Shown here one piece after another: positions 51,698 through 59,941 of a stretch of DNA of 64,000 nucleotides (positions are counted from its first letter, which is position 1; the number at the start of each line of letters is the position of its first letter). The DNA lies in contig QHVT01000006.1 in the NCBI GenBank assembly GCA_003223645.1, positions 124,001 through 188,000 on the forward strand, given 5' to 3'. The position numbers and the translations under genes are program-made. Origin of the DNA: Acidobacteriota bacterium (GTDB lineage Bacteria > Acidobacteriota > Thermoanaerobaculia > Gp7-AA8). Under the pieces are notes generated by a model that was not told the origin of the DNA, ran no database searches, and saw only the letters and a list, made by a program, of their open reading frames with translations.

Positions 51698-52087
51698 TTA
51701 TTTGCGTCTAGTTACATTATTTGCAGTTCCGCTCGCGTCCTCATGCCCTCTCCGATATGCCACCGGAGTAACGCCCTTCGCGCGCCTGAAGGCCCGGAAA
51801 AACGTGGTGCGTGTACCGAACCCCGAGCGATACCCGACTGCGTTCAGCGGGAGATCCGTGGTCCTCAGCAGGTGTTCAGCACGGGCAATGGTCGCCGCCT
51901 TCAGGTACGCGGACGGGGCGAGGCCCGTTTGCCGGGCGAACGCTCTACTGAACTGAGGTGCCGTCATGCCAAGGCGTGCAGCGAGCTCGTTCACATGCGG
52001 CGCCGTTTCCTTCGAAAAGCATTCGTCAAGATACGCGTCCGCCGCGCGTTCTAACGGGTGTTCCGACGCGAGTTCTTTGCGGCCCAT
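51698..52087 (-). CDS. AraC-type DNA-binding protein (helix-turn-helix only)
   Basis: A 129-residue protein that consists almost only of the AraC double helix-turn-helix: VNELAARLGMTAPQFSRAFA and LNAVGYRSGFGTRTTFFRAF, then KGVTPVAYRR. No sensor domain is attached. Similar in kind to the regulator at 59020. It lies upstream of the protease gene by about 80 bp, so it may control it. Confidence 0.82.
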   Translation of the reverse strand: MGRKELASEHPLERAADAYLDECFSKETAPHVNELAARLGMTAPQFSRAFARQTGLAPSAYLKAATIARAEHLLRTTDLPLNAVGYRSGFGTRTTFFRAFRRAKGVTPVAYRRGHEDASGTANNVTRRK

Positions 52088-52327
52088 ACTTAAGGAGAGG
52101 TCGCCGCCTGAAAAGCCCTACCTCTCCATGAGAAGGCCCTATCTGTCACCGGCCGACGTGGCGGCCCATCGCTGCTCCTGATGTATCTGTTTCTGCGAGC
52201 GAACGAAGCGAGATGAACGTCGTGGACCGCGCATCCATCCGCGCTCTTGGTCAGCCCGTCGAGCTGGGTGCATGCTGAGATCCGTTCCAGTTGATCGCTG
52301 CAATCCAGCCGGTCGGTCTGCCGCTCC

Positions 52328-53425
52328 TCAATCCCCCGCCGCCCTCTCCCCCGGCTGCCGCGGCTTCCCGATGTCGGCATAGTCGCGCATGAACACCTTC
52401 AGCCCGTAGTCCGGCTGGTTGCGCACGAAGCCTTCGACGAGTTGGTTGTTGTAGTAGTCGACGAAGAAGTCGAACGGGTCGCGCGGGTCGGTGTCGACGA
52501 CTTGCATGTCGGCGCGGACGAAATACAGCTTGCCCATGCGCAGCGTGCCGCCCTCGTAGAACATCCAATTCTTTTCCTGCGGGTCGGGTGGGTCGAGGGC
52601 GGCGGCGTGGACGTTGCTGTCGAAGAGTTGCACGAGCTCGCCTTCGTGCAGTTCGATGTCGCGCAGTTGTCCCTGGATCACCGGCGGCGGGAGGATCGCG
52701 GTGGCGTTGATGAGCAAGTCGTTCTTCTCGACCTTCACTCCGTTCGGCAGTTTCTTGAGGATCTTGTCGAGCGAGATGCCGAAGGCTTTCATCAGCAGCT
52801 CGCCGTTGAGATTGCAGATCTTGATGTCGATCGGGTGGATGCGCATCCAGCCGTCGTCCGTCACCGACACGTCGGCCGTCATCTCGAACGGGATGTCGAG
52901 GATCTTGTGCATGATCCCGCGCTGCACGAGCCTCCCCTCGTGCACCTCGATGAACAGCTGTTTGAGCGGCGTGCCTTCGTAGTTGAAGACGTAGTGATTC
53001 AGAAGATCGGTGAGTGCGCGTCCGCTCACGCCGATGCGCGCCTTGAAGATCTTGACGATGAACGACTTCTTGTCGTCGAAGTTCAGCGGCTGGCCTTCGA
53101 CCTTGTCGAAGAATTCGCCGCGCAGCGAATGGATGTTGAGGACGATCGTGCGGTCGACGTGAAAGAGGACGTTGTGCATTTCCGCCTGCGTGTGCGCGGC
53201 GGGAAGGGCGTCCTTCGGCACATCGAAATGCGCGACGCCGATGGGCGGCGACGGCACCGGCTCCGCCCCCTGATCGCGCGCCAGTTTTCCGGGACAGCAG
53301 CACGCGAACAGAGTGAGCGCGACCACGACGCCCGTGATGAACGGGATCAGGACCACGCCGGTCCGCCGGGCGATTGCCTTCCAATGCACAGCCAACGAAC
53401 TGTGCGGAAGCAAGTGCTTCGCCAT
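52328..53425 (-). CDS. Large hypothetical membrane-anchored protein
   Basis: From ATG 53425 the product has 365 residues: one N-terminal helix (VVLIPFITGVVVALTLFACC) followed by a periplasmic beta-rich domain. Repeated amphipathic strands (FHVDRTIVLNIHSLRGEF, LFIEVHEGRLVQRG, IELHEGELVQLFD) look like AsmA-like or DUF748-like barrel-lipid-transport sheets, but I cannot assign a family firmly. It is divergent from the MerB-like gene with 16 bp between start codons. Confidence 0.75.
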   Translation of the reverse strand: MAKHLLPHSSLAVHWKAIARRTGVVLIPFITGVVVALTLFACCCPGKLARDQGAEPVPSPPIGVAHFDVPKDALPAAHTQAEMHNVLFHVDRTIVLNIHSLRGEFFDKVEGQPLNFDDKKSFIVKIFKARIGVSGRALTDLLNHYVFNYEGTPLKQLFIEVHEGRLVQRGIMHKILDIPFEMTADVSVTDDGWMRIHPIDIKICNLNGELLMKAFGISLDKILKKLPNGVKVEKNDLLINATAILPPPVIQGQLRDIELHEGELVQLFDSNVHAAALDPPDPQEKNWMFYEGGTLRMGKLYFVRADMQVVDTDPRDPFDFFVDYYNNQLVEGFVRNQPDYGLKVFMRDYADIGKPRQPGERAAGD

Positions 53426-53441
53426 GTGCGATAATCTGCCG

Positions 53442-54113
53442 GTGAACAACGAGGAAATCGACCGCCGCGTCCGCGCCGCCGTCTACGACGTCACGATGCG
53501 CGAGGGCTTCCCTCCGCTATCCACGCGCGTCGCGAACGAGCTGCAGATCGACGCGTCCGAGTCTCTCGCGTCGTTCCGCCGCCTCGCCGATGCGCGCATG
53601 CTCGTCGTGCAGCGCGACAGCGGCGAGATCCTGATGGCGAATCCGTTCTCGGCCGTTCCGACGCCGTTCGCCGTCAACGCGAATGGTCTCTCCTGCTACG
53701 GCAACTGCATCTGGGACGCCCTCGGCATCCCCGCGATGTTGAACTGCGACGCCGACGTCGACACGAGCTGCGCCGACTGCGGCACGTCCGCGCGCGTCCG
53801 CGTCCAGGACGGCCGCGTGATCGGCGAAGGGCTCATGCACTTCGCGATTCCCGCGCGCTCGTGGTGGAAAGACATCGTCTTCAACTGAAAGACGATGCTC
53901 TTCTTCCGGTCGGAAGAACACGTCGATCGATGGTGCGAGTCGTGGCAGATGCCGCGCGGCGAGATCATTTCGCTCGACAAAGGATGGGAGCTCGCGCGCA
54001 TCTGGTACGGCGAAGACCGCCGCGCACCGGATTGGCGCCGGCGCACGCTCGAGGAAACCGAAGCGGTGTTCGCGTCGCTCGGGTTCACCTCCGAGTTCTG
54101 GAACTTGCGCTGA
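53442..54113 (+). CDS. MerB-like organomercurial lyase with in-frame TGA, candidate selenoprotein
   Basis: From GTG 53442 the frame reads through a single TGA (53886-53888) to the stop at 54111-54113, 223 residues in all. The N-terminal helical domain is followed by the MerB catalytic motif C89-I-W-D92 (the family Cys96/Asp99 pair) and SCADCG. The TGA at codon 149 falls 60 residues after Cys89, where the family has its second catalytic cysteine (Cys159, 63 residues after Cys96). Reading resumes with KTMLFFRSEEHVDRW, the family's C-terminal motif. It is therefore either a Sec-containing protein or a point-mutated pseudogene. Without read-through the two pieces are 53442-53888 and 53895-54113. 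Confidence 0.75.
53889..53918 (+). promoter_or_regulatory. Candidate bacterial SECIS hairpin
   Basis: The seven-base stem TTCTTCC/GGAAGAA (53901-53907 with 53912-53918) closes a GGTC loop that begins 19 nt after the TGA. Placement and a G at the loop start agree with the bacterial SECIS model, and the loop matches E. coli fdhF. The stem could also arise by chance from the encoded FFRSEE motif. Confidence 0.45.
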
Positions 54114-54140
54114 TGTGGTTCGGCCACCGGATCGATCTGG

Positions 54141-54240
54141 TCGCCCCACTGGAAAGATGTAATCGCCCGACTAGATCGAGCTCGTCACCCGACTAGAAAA
54201 ATCCCGTCGCTCTCCTGGAAAGATTCAGTCACCCGACTAC
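54141..54240 (+). repeat. Tandem repeat with exact 22-bp period
   Basis: Five units start their core (ACTGGA, ACTAGA, ACTAGA, CCTGGA, ACTACG) at 54148, 54170, 54192, 54214 and 54236, all 22 bp apart. Each is preceded by TCGCCC or TCACCC. The array lies 30 bp after the MerB-like gene and before a family A repeat. Confidence 0.75.
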
Positions 54241-54242
54241 GG

Positions 54243-54294
54243 CGATGGCAGAACGCGGGTGGCGAGGCCATCTGCCATCCGCCATCTGCCATCG
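54243..54294. repeat. Family A GATGGC repeat copy 5 (shortened)
   Basis: CGATGGCAGAACGCGGGTGG lies opposite CCATCTGCCATCCGCCATC. A reduced form of the family, directly after the 22-bp repeat. Confidence 0.65.
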
Positions 54295-54321
54295 GGCGAA
54301 AGCCCGCGCGGCGCAGCCGCC

Positions 54322-55011
54322 CTACGCCGTCGCCTGCAGCTCCGCGAGCGCCATCTCCAGCGCTGCGGTCTTGAGCTGTTCCTGCTCCTGCAGCTCTTCG
54401 ACTTCGGCCTGCCGTGTCGATGACGCGTCGATCTCACGCAGGCTCATGAGGCACATCCAGACGAGGAACACGTCCTCGAATGCGACCCACCCCGCGTGCT
54501 CGAGGAAGCGCCACCACTCCGGATTGGCGATGCCGTACACCGACTCCGGCCAGAGGATTCCGCGCGCGAAGTGATCGGCGGCGACGACGGTCGTCGCGGT
54601 GAGCAGTACTTTCCAGTCGAGATAGAACGCCAGGAACGCGAGCGACCCGAAGACGTGAAAGTGCGTCTCGATGCGGCCGCCGGTGAGATGAATCAGCAGC
54701 GCCGACATGAGCATCTGCGACGCGGCGATGACGTGACGGGTGACTGCTTTGCCGGGCTCGAAGAACGCGAGCAGGATCGGCAGAACGACGATGCCGGCGC
54801 CGGCGAGGACCGCGATCAGCACGTGGATGTGCAGCACGCGCTCCTTCCCCGCCCACGCGTACGGCGATACGACGAACGCCGCGACGATCCCGGCGACATA
54901 TTGAATCGCGAGGAGCATCGCAAACATCTTGTCGACTTTTTTTCGACGCTCGCTGACTTGCAGGTCACGCAAACTCACCGCACGCGCTGCGACTCGCTCG
55001 TTGCCGTTCAT
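54322..55011 (-). CDS. Multi-helix histidine-rich membrane sensor-like protein
   Basis: A 229-residue protein from ATG 55011. It has five or six helices with conserved histidines (HIHVLIAV, THFHVFGSLAFLAFYLDW and VAADHFARGILWPESVYG). This module is known as the N-terminal membrane part of sensor kinases and cyclases in Planctomycetes and Acidobacteriota. Here it ends after a short coiled coil (QAEVEELQEQEQLKTAALEM) without an output domain. It overlaps the RedB-like gene by 4 bp. Confidence 0.7.
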   Translation of the reverse strand: MNGNERVAARAVSLRDLQVSERRKKVDKMFAMLLAIQYVAGIVAAFVVSPYAWAGKERVLHIHVLIAVLAGAGIVVLPILLAFFEPGKAVTRHVIAASQMLMSALLIHLTGGRIETHFHVFGSLAFLAFYLDWKVLLTATTVVAADHFARGILWPESVYGIANPEWWRFLEHAGWVAFEDVFLVWMCLMSLREIDASSTRQAEVEELQEQEQLKTAALEMALAELQATA

Positions 55012-55613
55012 TTCGTCTCCTTCGCGGTAGTGCTCGTGATCGCGCAGCCGAACACGGGATGCGTGGCGCGCGCGGAACGCGAGCGGATGAGATCGATGAC
55101 GCCGGTGCGGCCGCGGTTGATGCCCGCGTGTCCGCGCAGCGACGTGATGCCGCCCGAAAAGCGCAGCTTCCCGTCGCGGTCGTACAGAAAGGTTTGCCCC
55201 GAGGTGAACCCGCCGAAGAGACGCGCCTCGCGGCCGTCGTCGTCGATCAGAACGCGCGTGCGCTGCAGATGCGACGCGGCCTTCACCACTTCGGTCTGTT
55301 CCCATCCGCGAGGGAAATCGCTCGGGCGATAAACGAGAACCGTCGGCCGCAACGCCGGCACGCTCTCGATCACCGCCTCGAGCTCCTCGACGCTGGCCCG
55401 GCTGCACGAGCAGTGCGGATGGATGAGCATCACCAGCGTCCAGCCGGATGCGCGCTGCACGCGGCTCGACGTCGGCCAGGCCCGCGGCGCGATCGCCGCG
55501 CGTCCCGGCGTCGTCTCGAAATTGCGGATCGCCTGGAACGCCGCGCCGATCGTCGCGATCCAGATCAACGCGGCGGCGAACAGCGCAGCGAGGATGAACG
55601 ACCGGCGCTTCAT
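55008..55613 (-). CDS. RedB-like thioredoxin-fold membrane protein
   Basis: Start ATG 55613 gives 201 residues: an N-terminal helix, then a thioredoxin-like domain with the redox-type motif HPHCSCSRAS. FGGFTSGQTFLYDRDGKLRFSGGI follows, a pattern I recall from proteins annotated RedB in Planctomycetes. The cysteine pair suggests thiol-disulfide chemistry at the outer face of the membrane. 4-bp overlaps link it to both flanking genes, so the three form one translational unit. Confidence 0.75.
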   Translation of the reverse strand: MKRRSFILAALFAAALIWIATIGAAFQAIRNFETTPGRAAIAPRAWPTSSRVQRASGWTLVMLIHPHCSCSRASVEELEAVIESVPALRPTVLVYRPSDFPRGWEQTEVVKAASHLQRTRVLIDDDGREARLFGGFTSGQTFLYDRDGKLRFSGGITSLRGHAGINRGRTGVIDLIRSRSARATHPVFGCAITSTTAKETK

Positions 55614-55789
55614 GCTTTTTTCCTGAGCGCGTCGAGCGGCGAGATCAGTTGATTGTCGCGCTCGAACTTGATGCGGCTCGAGGTCAACAGCTCGATCCGC
55701 TCGCCCAGCGGGATCGAGTAGAACTCGTTCGGCGGCAGGCGCGCAACGCGGCCGTCCGGATAGTTGATCATTGCCCAGTGGAAATTCAT
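55610..55789 (-). CDS. 59-residue protein at the head of the RedB-like operon
   Basis: ATG 55789 opens a 59-codon frame that encodes NFHWAMINYPDGRVARLP, then PNEFYSIPLGERIELL, and ends LRKKA. It stops within the ATGA that starts the RedB-like gene. Coupling and a sensible protein sequence support translation. No family is recognised. Confidence 0.65.
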   Translation of the reverse strand: MNFHWAMINYPDGRVARLPPNEFYSIPLGERIELLTSSRIKFERDNQLISPLDALRKKA

Positions 55790-55847
55790 CCGGGCACCTC
55801 TCTCTCAAATTTTTTGGCGGGTTTGGGGTCTGCGCGAAAAGTGTACG

Positions 55848-56234
55848 CTAAGTTTTCCGCTCAGAGAACACAATTGCGTAACCGTTCGGGTCGCGGACGA
55901 CGAACTCCACCTGCCCGTACGGCTGCTCGCACAACGGCTCGAGCAACGTGACGCCGGGACGCTGCGAGACCTGCTCGTACAGCTCGCGCACGCCTTCCAT
56001 CCGCACGTACACGTGCCACACGCCGCCCTCGCGCTTTTCGTAGACGTCGGGCTTCTCGTAGCCGTCGAGCTGCTGCAGCATGATCTCGACGTCGTCGCGC
56101 GTCATGATCCCGAAGAAGTGCGGCGGATGTTCGGGAAACGGCAAGCCGTCGAAGCCGAGGTTCTCGCGATACCAGGAGATCGTCGCGGCGACGTCGGCGA
56201 CGAGAAACACCGGTGAGGTGGTGTGCAGTCTCAT
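55848..56234 (-). CDS. Glyoxalase/VOC-superfamily protein
   Basis: A 128-residue VOC protein with two beta-alpha-beta-beta modules ([34 protein letters not shown]). A likely metal-ligand glutamate lies near the end of the first half ([10 protein letters not shown] context). Substrate is not deducible. It overlaps uvrB by 4 bp (ATGA), although no functional link is obvious. Confidence 0.82.
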   Translation of the reverse strand: MRLHTTSPVFLVADVAATISWYRENLGFDGLPFPEHPPHFFGIMTRDDVEIMLQQLDGYEKPDVYEKREGGVWHVYVRMEGVRELYEQVSQRPGVTLLEPLCEQPYGQVEFVVRDPNGYAIVFSERKT

Positions 56235-58225
56235 ACGAAGATCCTGACTTCCTTCAGCTCCCGGACCTTGTCGCGAATCTCCGCTGCGCGCTCGAAGTCA
56301 AGGTTCTTCGCCGCCTCTTTCATCTCTTTCGTCAGACGGCTGATCGCCTTGTCGATGTCTTCGTTCTCTTCGAGGCCGAGCTTCGCGCGGTGTCCCGGCA
56401 GCGGCACGTCGTAGTAGTCGAGATTCGCCATCCGCACGAGATCGGAGTCGATCGACTTGATGATCGTCGCCGGCTCGATGCCGTGCTCCTCGTTGTATTT
56501 CCGCTGCAATGCGCGGCGGCGATTCGTCTCGTCGATCGCCCAGCGCAACGAATCCGTGATCTTGTCGGCGTAGAGGATCGCCACGCCGTTGACGTTGCGC
56601 GCGGCGCGTCCGATCGTCTGGATGAGCGACGTCTGCGAGCGGAGAAATCCTTCCTTGTCCGCATCGAGGATCGCGACGCATGAACATTCCGGAATGTCGA
56701 GGCCTTCCCGCAAGAGGTTGATGCCGACCAGCACGTCGAACGTGCCGATGCGGAAGTCGCGGATGATCGCGATGCGCTCCAGCGTCTCGACGTCGGAGTG
56801 CAGGTAGTTCACCTTGATGCCCAGCTCCATCAAGTACCGCGTCAGGTCCTCGGACATCCGCTTCGTCAGCGTCGTCACCATCACGCGCTCGCCCTTGGTG
56901 GTGCGCTCGCGGATCACGCCGATCAGATCGTCGACCTGCCCCTTCACCGGCCGGATGATCACTTCCGGATCGAGGAGGCCCGTCGGACGAATCACCTGCT
57001 CCGCGAACAGTCCGCCCGTTTTCTCCAGCTCGTACGCAGCGGGAGTCGCGGAGACGTAGATGATCTGCTGCAGCTTGCCGTCGAATTCGTCGAACGACAG
57101 CGGACGGTTGTCGATCGCGCTCGGCAGACGGAACCCGTACTCGACCAGCGTCGTTTTTCGCGAGCGGTCACCGCCCCACATGCCGCGGACCTGGGGCATC
57201 GTCTGATGCGACTCATCTACGACGAGTAGAAAGTCATCCGGGAAGTAATCGATCAGTGTAGGAGGCGGCTCGCCCGGCTTTCGGCCGCTCAAATGGCGCG
57301 AGTAATTCTCGATTCCGTTGCAGTATCCGAGCTCCGCGATCATTTCCAGATCGAACATCGTCCGCTGCGAGAGCCGCTGCGCTTCGAGCAGCCGATCGTT
57401 CGCGCGCAGCTCCGTGACGCGCTGATCGAGCTCGACGCGGATGTTCTCCATCGCCTCCATCAGCCGCTCGCGCGGCGTGACGTAGTGCGTGCGCGGATAA
57501 ATCGCCAGTCGATCGTAGGTGCGATCCGACGTGCGGCCGGTGACCGGATCGATGCGCGTGATCTTGTCGATCTCGTCGCCGAAAAACTCGATGCGCACGG
57601 CGTCGTCCTCGTACGCCGGCCAGAGCTCGAGCACGTCGCCGCGCACGCGGAAGTTGCCGCGCGCGAGATCGTACGGCGTCCGTTCGTACTGCATTTCCGT
57701 GAGCCGCCGCAGGTACTGCGTCATCGGCTTTTCCACGCCGCGCTCGAAGAAAAGCAGCATTCCGAAGTAGAGATCCGGATCGCCGATGCCGTAGATGCAC
57801 GACACCGAGGCGACGATGATCACGTCGCGCCGCTCGAACAGCGACTTCGTCGCCGCGAGCCGCAGCTTGTCGATCTCGTCGTTCTTCGTCATCTCTTTTT
57901 CGATGTAGAGATCGGTCTGCGGGATGTACGCCTCGGGCTGGTAATAGTCGTAGTACGAGACGAAATACTCGACCGCGTTGTCGGGAAAGAAATTGCGGAA
58001 CTCCTGGTACAGCTGCGCGGCGAGCGTCTTGTTGTGACTGAGAACCAGCGTCGGCCGATTGATCGCCTCGATCACCTTCGCGACCGTGAATGTTTTTCCG
58101 GAGCCGGTGACGCCGAGGAGGACCTGGTGTCGTTCGTTGGCCCGGATCGACTCGATGAGCTGGCGGATCGCCTCGGGTTGATCGCCCTGCGGCTCGAAGG
58201 GAGAAATGAGACGGAACTCGGACAT
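56231..58225 (-). CDS. uvrB: Excinuclease ABC subunit B
   Basis: A 664-residue helicase-like protein with the P-loop [15 protein letters not shown], the damage-probing beta-hairpin ([16 protein letters not shown]), DESHQTMPQ, the TIGRAARN motif and a C-terminal UVR domain ([20 protein letters not shown]). It hands DNA damage from UvrA to UvrC. Its 5' end, including the start codon, is part of a duplicated 31-bp sequence (see 58220 and 58341). Confidence 0.97.
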   Translation of the reverse strand: MSEFRLISPFEPQGDQPEAIRQLIESIRANERHQVLLGVTGSGKTFTVAKVIEAINRPTLVLSHNKTLAAQLYQEFRNFFPDNAVEYFVSYYDYYQPEAYIPQTDLYIEKEMTKNDEIDKLRLAATKSLFERRDVIIVASVSCIYGIGDPDLYFGMLLFFERGVEKPMTQYLRRLTEMQYERTPYDLARGNFRVRGDVLELWPAYEDDAVRIEFFGDEIDKITRIDPVTGRTSDRTYDRLAIYPRTHYVTPRERLMEAMENIRVELDQRVTELRANDRLLEAQRLSQRTMFDLEMIAELGYCNGIENYSRHLSGRKPGEPPPTLIDYFPDDFLLVVDESHQTMPQVRGMWGGDRSRKTTLVEYGFRLPSAIDNRPLSFDEFDGKLQQIIYVSATPAAYELEKTGGLFAEQVIRPTGLLDPEVIIRPVKGQVDDLIGVIRERTTKGERVMVTTLTKRMSEDLTRYLMELGIKVNYLHSDVETLERIAIIRDFRIGTFDVLVGINLLREGLDIPECSCVAILDADKEGFLRSQTSLIQTIGRAARNVNGVAILYADKITDSLRWAIDETNRRRALQRKYNEEHGIEPATIIKSIDSDLVRMANLDYYDVPLPGHRAKLGLEENEDIDKAISRLTKEMKEAAKNLDFERAAEIRDKVRELKEVRIFV

Positions 58226-58250
58226 GCGGTCGTTATCTTATCGAGTTGCA
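58220..58250. repeat. 31-bp direct repeat, copy at the uvrB start
   Basis: GGACATGCGGTCGTTATCTTATCGAGTTGC and the next base include the uvrB ATG on the minus strand. Repeated with one mismatch at 58341-58371, on the other side of a family E palindrome. Confidence 0.8.
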
Positions 58251-58271
58251 CGCAAGCGGGCCGAGAGGCCA

Positions 58272-58341
58272 CCGCTCCCGCGCCCGAGCCCGCTTCCGCG
58301 CCCGGGGTGGGGGAACCAAGCGACTGTGTTCCCTCACCCCG
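58272..58341. repeat. Family E palindrome copy 2
   Basis: CACCGCTCCCGCGCCCGAGCC words, CGCTTCCGCGCCCGGGGTGG and the centre GAACCAAGCGACTGTGTTCC mirror copy 1 at 2363. It is flanked by the 31-bp direct repeats, as if inserted with a duplication. Confidence 0.7.
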
Positions 58342-58371
58342 GACATGCGGTCGTTATCTGATCGAGTTGCA
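58341..58371. repeat. 31-bp direct repeat, distal copy
   Basis: Matches 58220-58250 except TTATCTG for TTATCTT. A third, looser copy is at 58786-58827 (GGTCGTTATCTTATCGATTTGC and then TTCCATT). Confidence 0.75.
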
Positions 58372-58476
58372 ACCCCATTTCCATTTTTCATCACTAGGCG
58401 CCTTTCTTCTGTCTAGGTATCGTTGCGTGATAGATCTGCAGCGCGCTGCGGTCTGCGGCGCCCGTCGAAGGATGCG

Positions 58477-58770
58477 ATGCTTTGTACGTTCTGCCGCCGT
58501 GAACGCAATTCAGTGGCTTTGGGACCCGACGTCTCCATCTGCGACGTCTGTCTTTCGGAAATTCGTTCGACGACCACGAGTTCAGCGGCTGGAAATTGCT
58601 CGTTTTGTGGAAAGCCGGAACGCCGATCGCGATTTTCATTTCGGAACAGAGCGATCGTTGCGACGAGCGCCGATCAACACGCACGTATCTGTTCGCGTTG
58701 CATACCGATCGCTTTGGAAGTGATCGAGTACCACCGCCGCCAAGCCCGCGAAGACAGCCGCGTCGTGTGA
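58477..58770 (+). CDS. Small protein with two zinc-finger-like CxxC pairs (ClpX-type)
   Basis: Start ATG 58477 follows GAAGGA by 4 bp. The 97-residue product has two modules: CTFCRRERN with CDVCLSEIR, and CSFCGKPERRS with CSRC. Each resembles the ClpX N-terminal zinc-binding domain, but no AAA+ domain follows. It may act as an adaptor or decoy for a ClpX-like partner, which is speculation. The 5' region has the uvrB-type repeats. Confidence 0.65.
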   Translation: MLCTFCRRERNSVALGPDVSICDVCLSEIRSTTTSSAAGNCSFCGKPERRSRFSFRNRAIVATSADQHARICSRCIPIALEVIEYHRRQAREDSRVV

Positions 58771-58785
58771 TCGGAGAAGGAGGCG

Positions 58786-58827
58786 CGCGGTCGTTATCTT
58801 ATCGATTTGCAACCGCGCTTCCATTCC
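58786..58827. repeat. Third copy of the TTATCTTATCGA sequence
   Basis: GCGGTCGTTATCTTATCGAT and TTGCAACCGCGCTTCCATT match 58345-58385 closely. Located after the 58477 gene, next to the stop codon of the 58829 gene. Confidence 0.6.
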
Positions 58828-58828
58828 G

Positions 58829-59023
58829 CTACGCACATCTTTCTGTGGACCGCATTGCGTCGCGTGCCCGGTAGAAACCCTCCATGGCAAGGTAGCCCGC
58901 AAGAAACTCTTGCCATGCCTCCTTCGAACCGACGATCAAGCGCGAACGAACGAGCCAACGGTAGCCGGCTCGCGCCTCGGCGAACAGGCGCGCGTCCGCG
59001 GCCGCTTGATTCATGCTTCTCAT
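58829..59023 (-). CDS. Small hypothetical protein coupled to an AraC regulator
   Basis: A 64-residue, alanine- and arginine-rich helical protein (EARAGYRWLVRSRLIVGSKE, then WQEFLAGYLAMEGFY). It starts in a 4-bp overlap with the AraC-type gene (ATGA), which favours real translation. No family recognised. Confidence 0.55.
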   Translation of the reverse strand: MRSMNQAAADARLFAEARAGYRWLVRSRLIVGSKEAWQEFLAGYLAMEGFYRARDAMRSTERCA

Positions 59024-59487
59024 TTTCTGACCTCACGAAAGACTCCCGGCGGCATGCCGTACGCCTCTTTGAAGCAGCGATAGAAGGTCGAAGTGGTCCC
59101 GAATCCGGCATGGAGGGCAATCTCGCGCATCGGGAGCGGCGTCTCGAGGATCAGGCGCTCCGCCTCTTCGAGTTGCTTGCGGCGCAGGTATTCGCGCAGC
59201 GTCATGCCCGCGATCGAGGCCGTCGTGCGCGTCAGGTACTCGGGGCTCCGCTTGAGGAAGGCCGCGAGCTCGGAGACCCGCGCGGCGGTCTTCTTCACGT
59301 AACAGTCCTCGAGATAATGAGTTACCGCGCGATCGAGCCTCTGGCGGTGGACGTGGGTGAAGGTTCGCGGTTTCCGCTGCTTGCGCCTGGTCGTCATCGC
59401 TGAACGGACAGACGTGACGACGGCCCGGAGAACCGGCCGGCGTGAGAGAGTGCCGGTGCGCTGTTGCGGCGCGGCGGCAGGAGCCAT
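59020..59487 (-). CDS. AraC-type DNA-binding protein
   Basis: Start ATG 59487 has a GAGGAGG site 8 bp upstream; the protein is 155 residues. A disordered N-terminus (APAAAPQQRTGTLSRRP) is followed by the AraC double helix-turn-helix (VSELAAFLKRSPEYLTRTTA and MREIALHAGFGTTSTFYRCF, then KEAYGMPPGVFRE). The N-terminal coding region and upstream DNA are duplicated as a remnant at 61816-62005. Confidence 0.82.
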   Translation of the reverse strand: MAPAAAPQQRTGTLSRRPVLRAVVTSVRSAMTTRRKQRKPRTFTHVHRQRLDRAVTHYLEDCYVKKTAARVSELAAFLKRSPEYLTRTTASIAGMTLREYLRRKQLEEAERLILETPLPMREIALHAGFGTTSTFYRCFKEAYGMPPGVFREVRK

Positions 59488-59594
59488 CGTCACTTCCTCC
59501 TCATTTGGGAGTGACGAGGGCAAAGCTCCCCCTACCGTCGACTTGACGGGGAAAGACGGCTTTTTCGCGTGGCGGGTTCAGGTTGGACCCACCC
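59398..59594. repeat. Duplicated AraC 5' region, functional copy
   Basis: 59398-59462 is identical over 65 bp to 61816-61880, and similarity continues with mismatches to about 59594 (matching 62005). It covers the first codons and promoter region of the 59020 gene. Confidence 0.85.
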
Positions 59595-59641
59595 ATTGGC
59601 GGTCGTATCCGCACGCTCGGCTGCCACCGGCATGTTCACTC

Positions 59642-59908
59642 TTATTTTCGAACCGGTGGCAGTTCTTTGCTCATACGGCTACGCATTTCGATATCCTGGC
59701 GCCGCTTCTCAGTGAGCATTCGGGCCAGATATCTCTGACGCGCAACGATGGAGATCCCAAACGCCGCGCAAAGGACAAGGGCTCCGAGAAGCCAATAGCC
59801 TCGTCCGGTTAATCTACCCGTGGTCGTACTACGGAAATTGCCCAACAGTCCGATGACGCCAAGCATGGCGGTGATCAGCAGTAGGACGAGAGAGGTGCCG
59901 GCCATCAC
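59642..59908 (-). CDS. Small two-helix membrane protein
   Basis: An 88-residue protein with two membrane helices (LVLLLITAMLGVIGLLG and GYWLLGALVLCAAFGISIV) and a basic C-terminus. The start is one of two adjacent methionines. It lies between the AraC regulator and the EF-hand protein, with no overlap. Function unknown. Confidence 0.55.
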   Translation of the reverse strand: MMAGTSLVLLLITAMLGVIGLLGNFRSTTTGRLTGRGYWLLGALVLCAAFGISIVARQRYLARMLTEKRRQDIEMRSRMSKELPPVRK

Positions 59909-59941
59909 GGATCGAGTGTAGCAATTCCCGCAGCAAAGATT

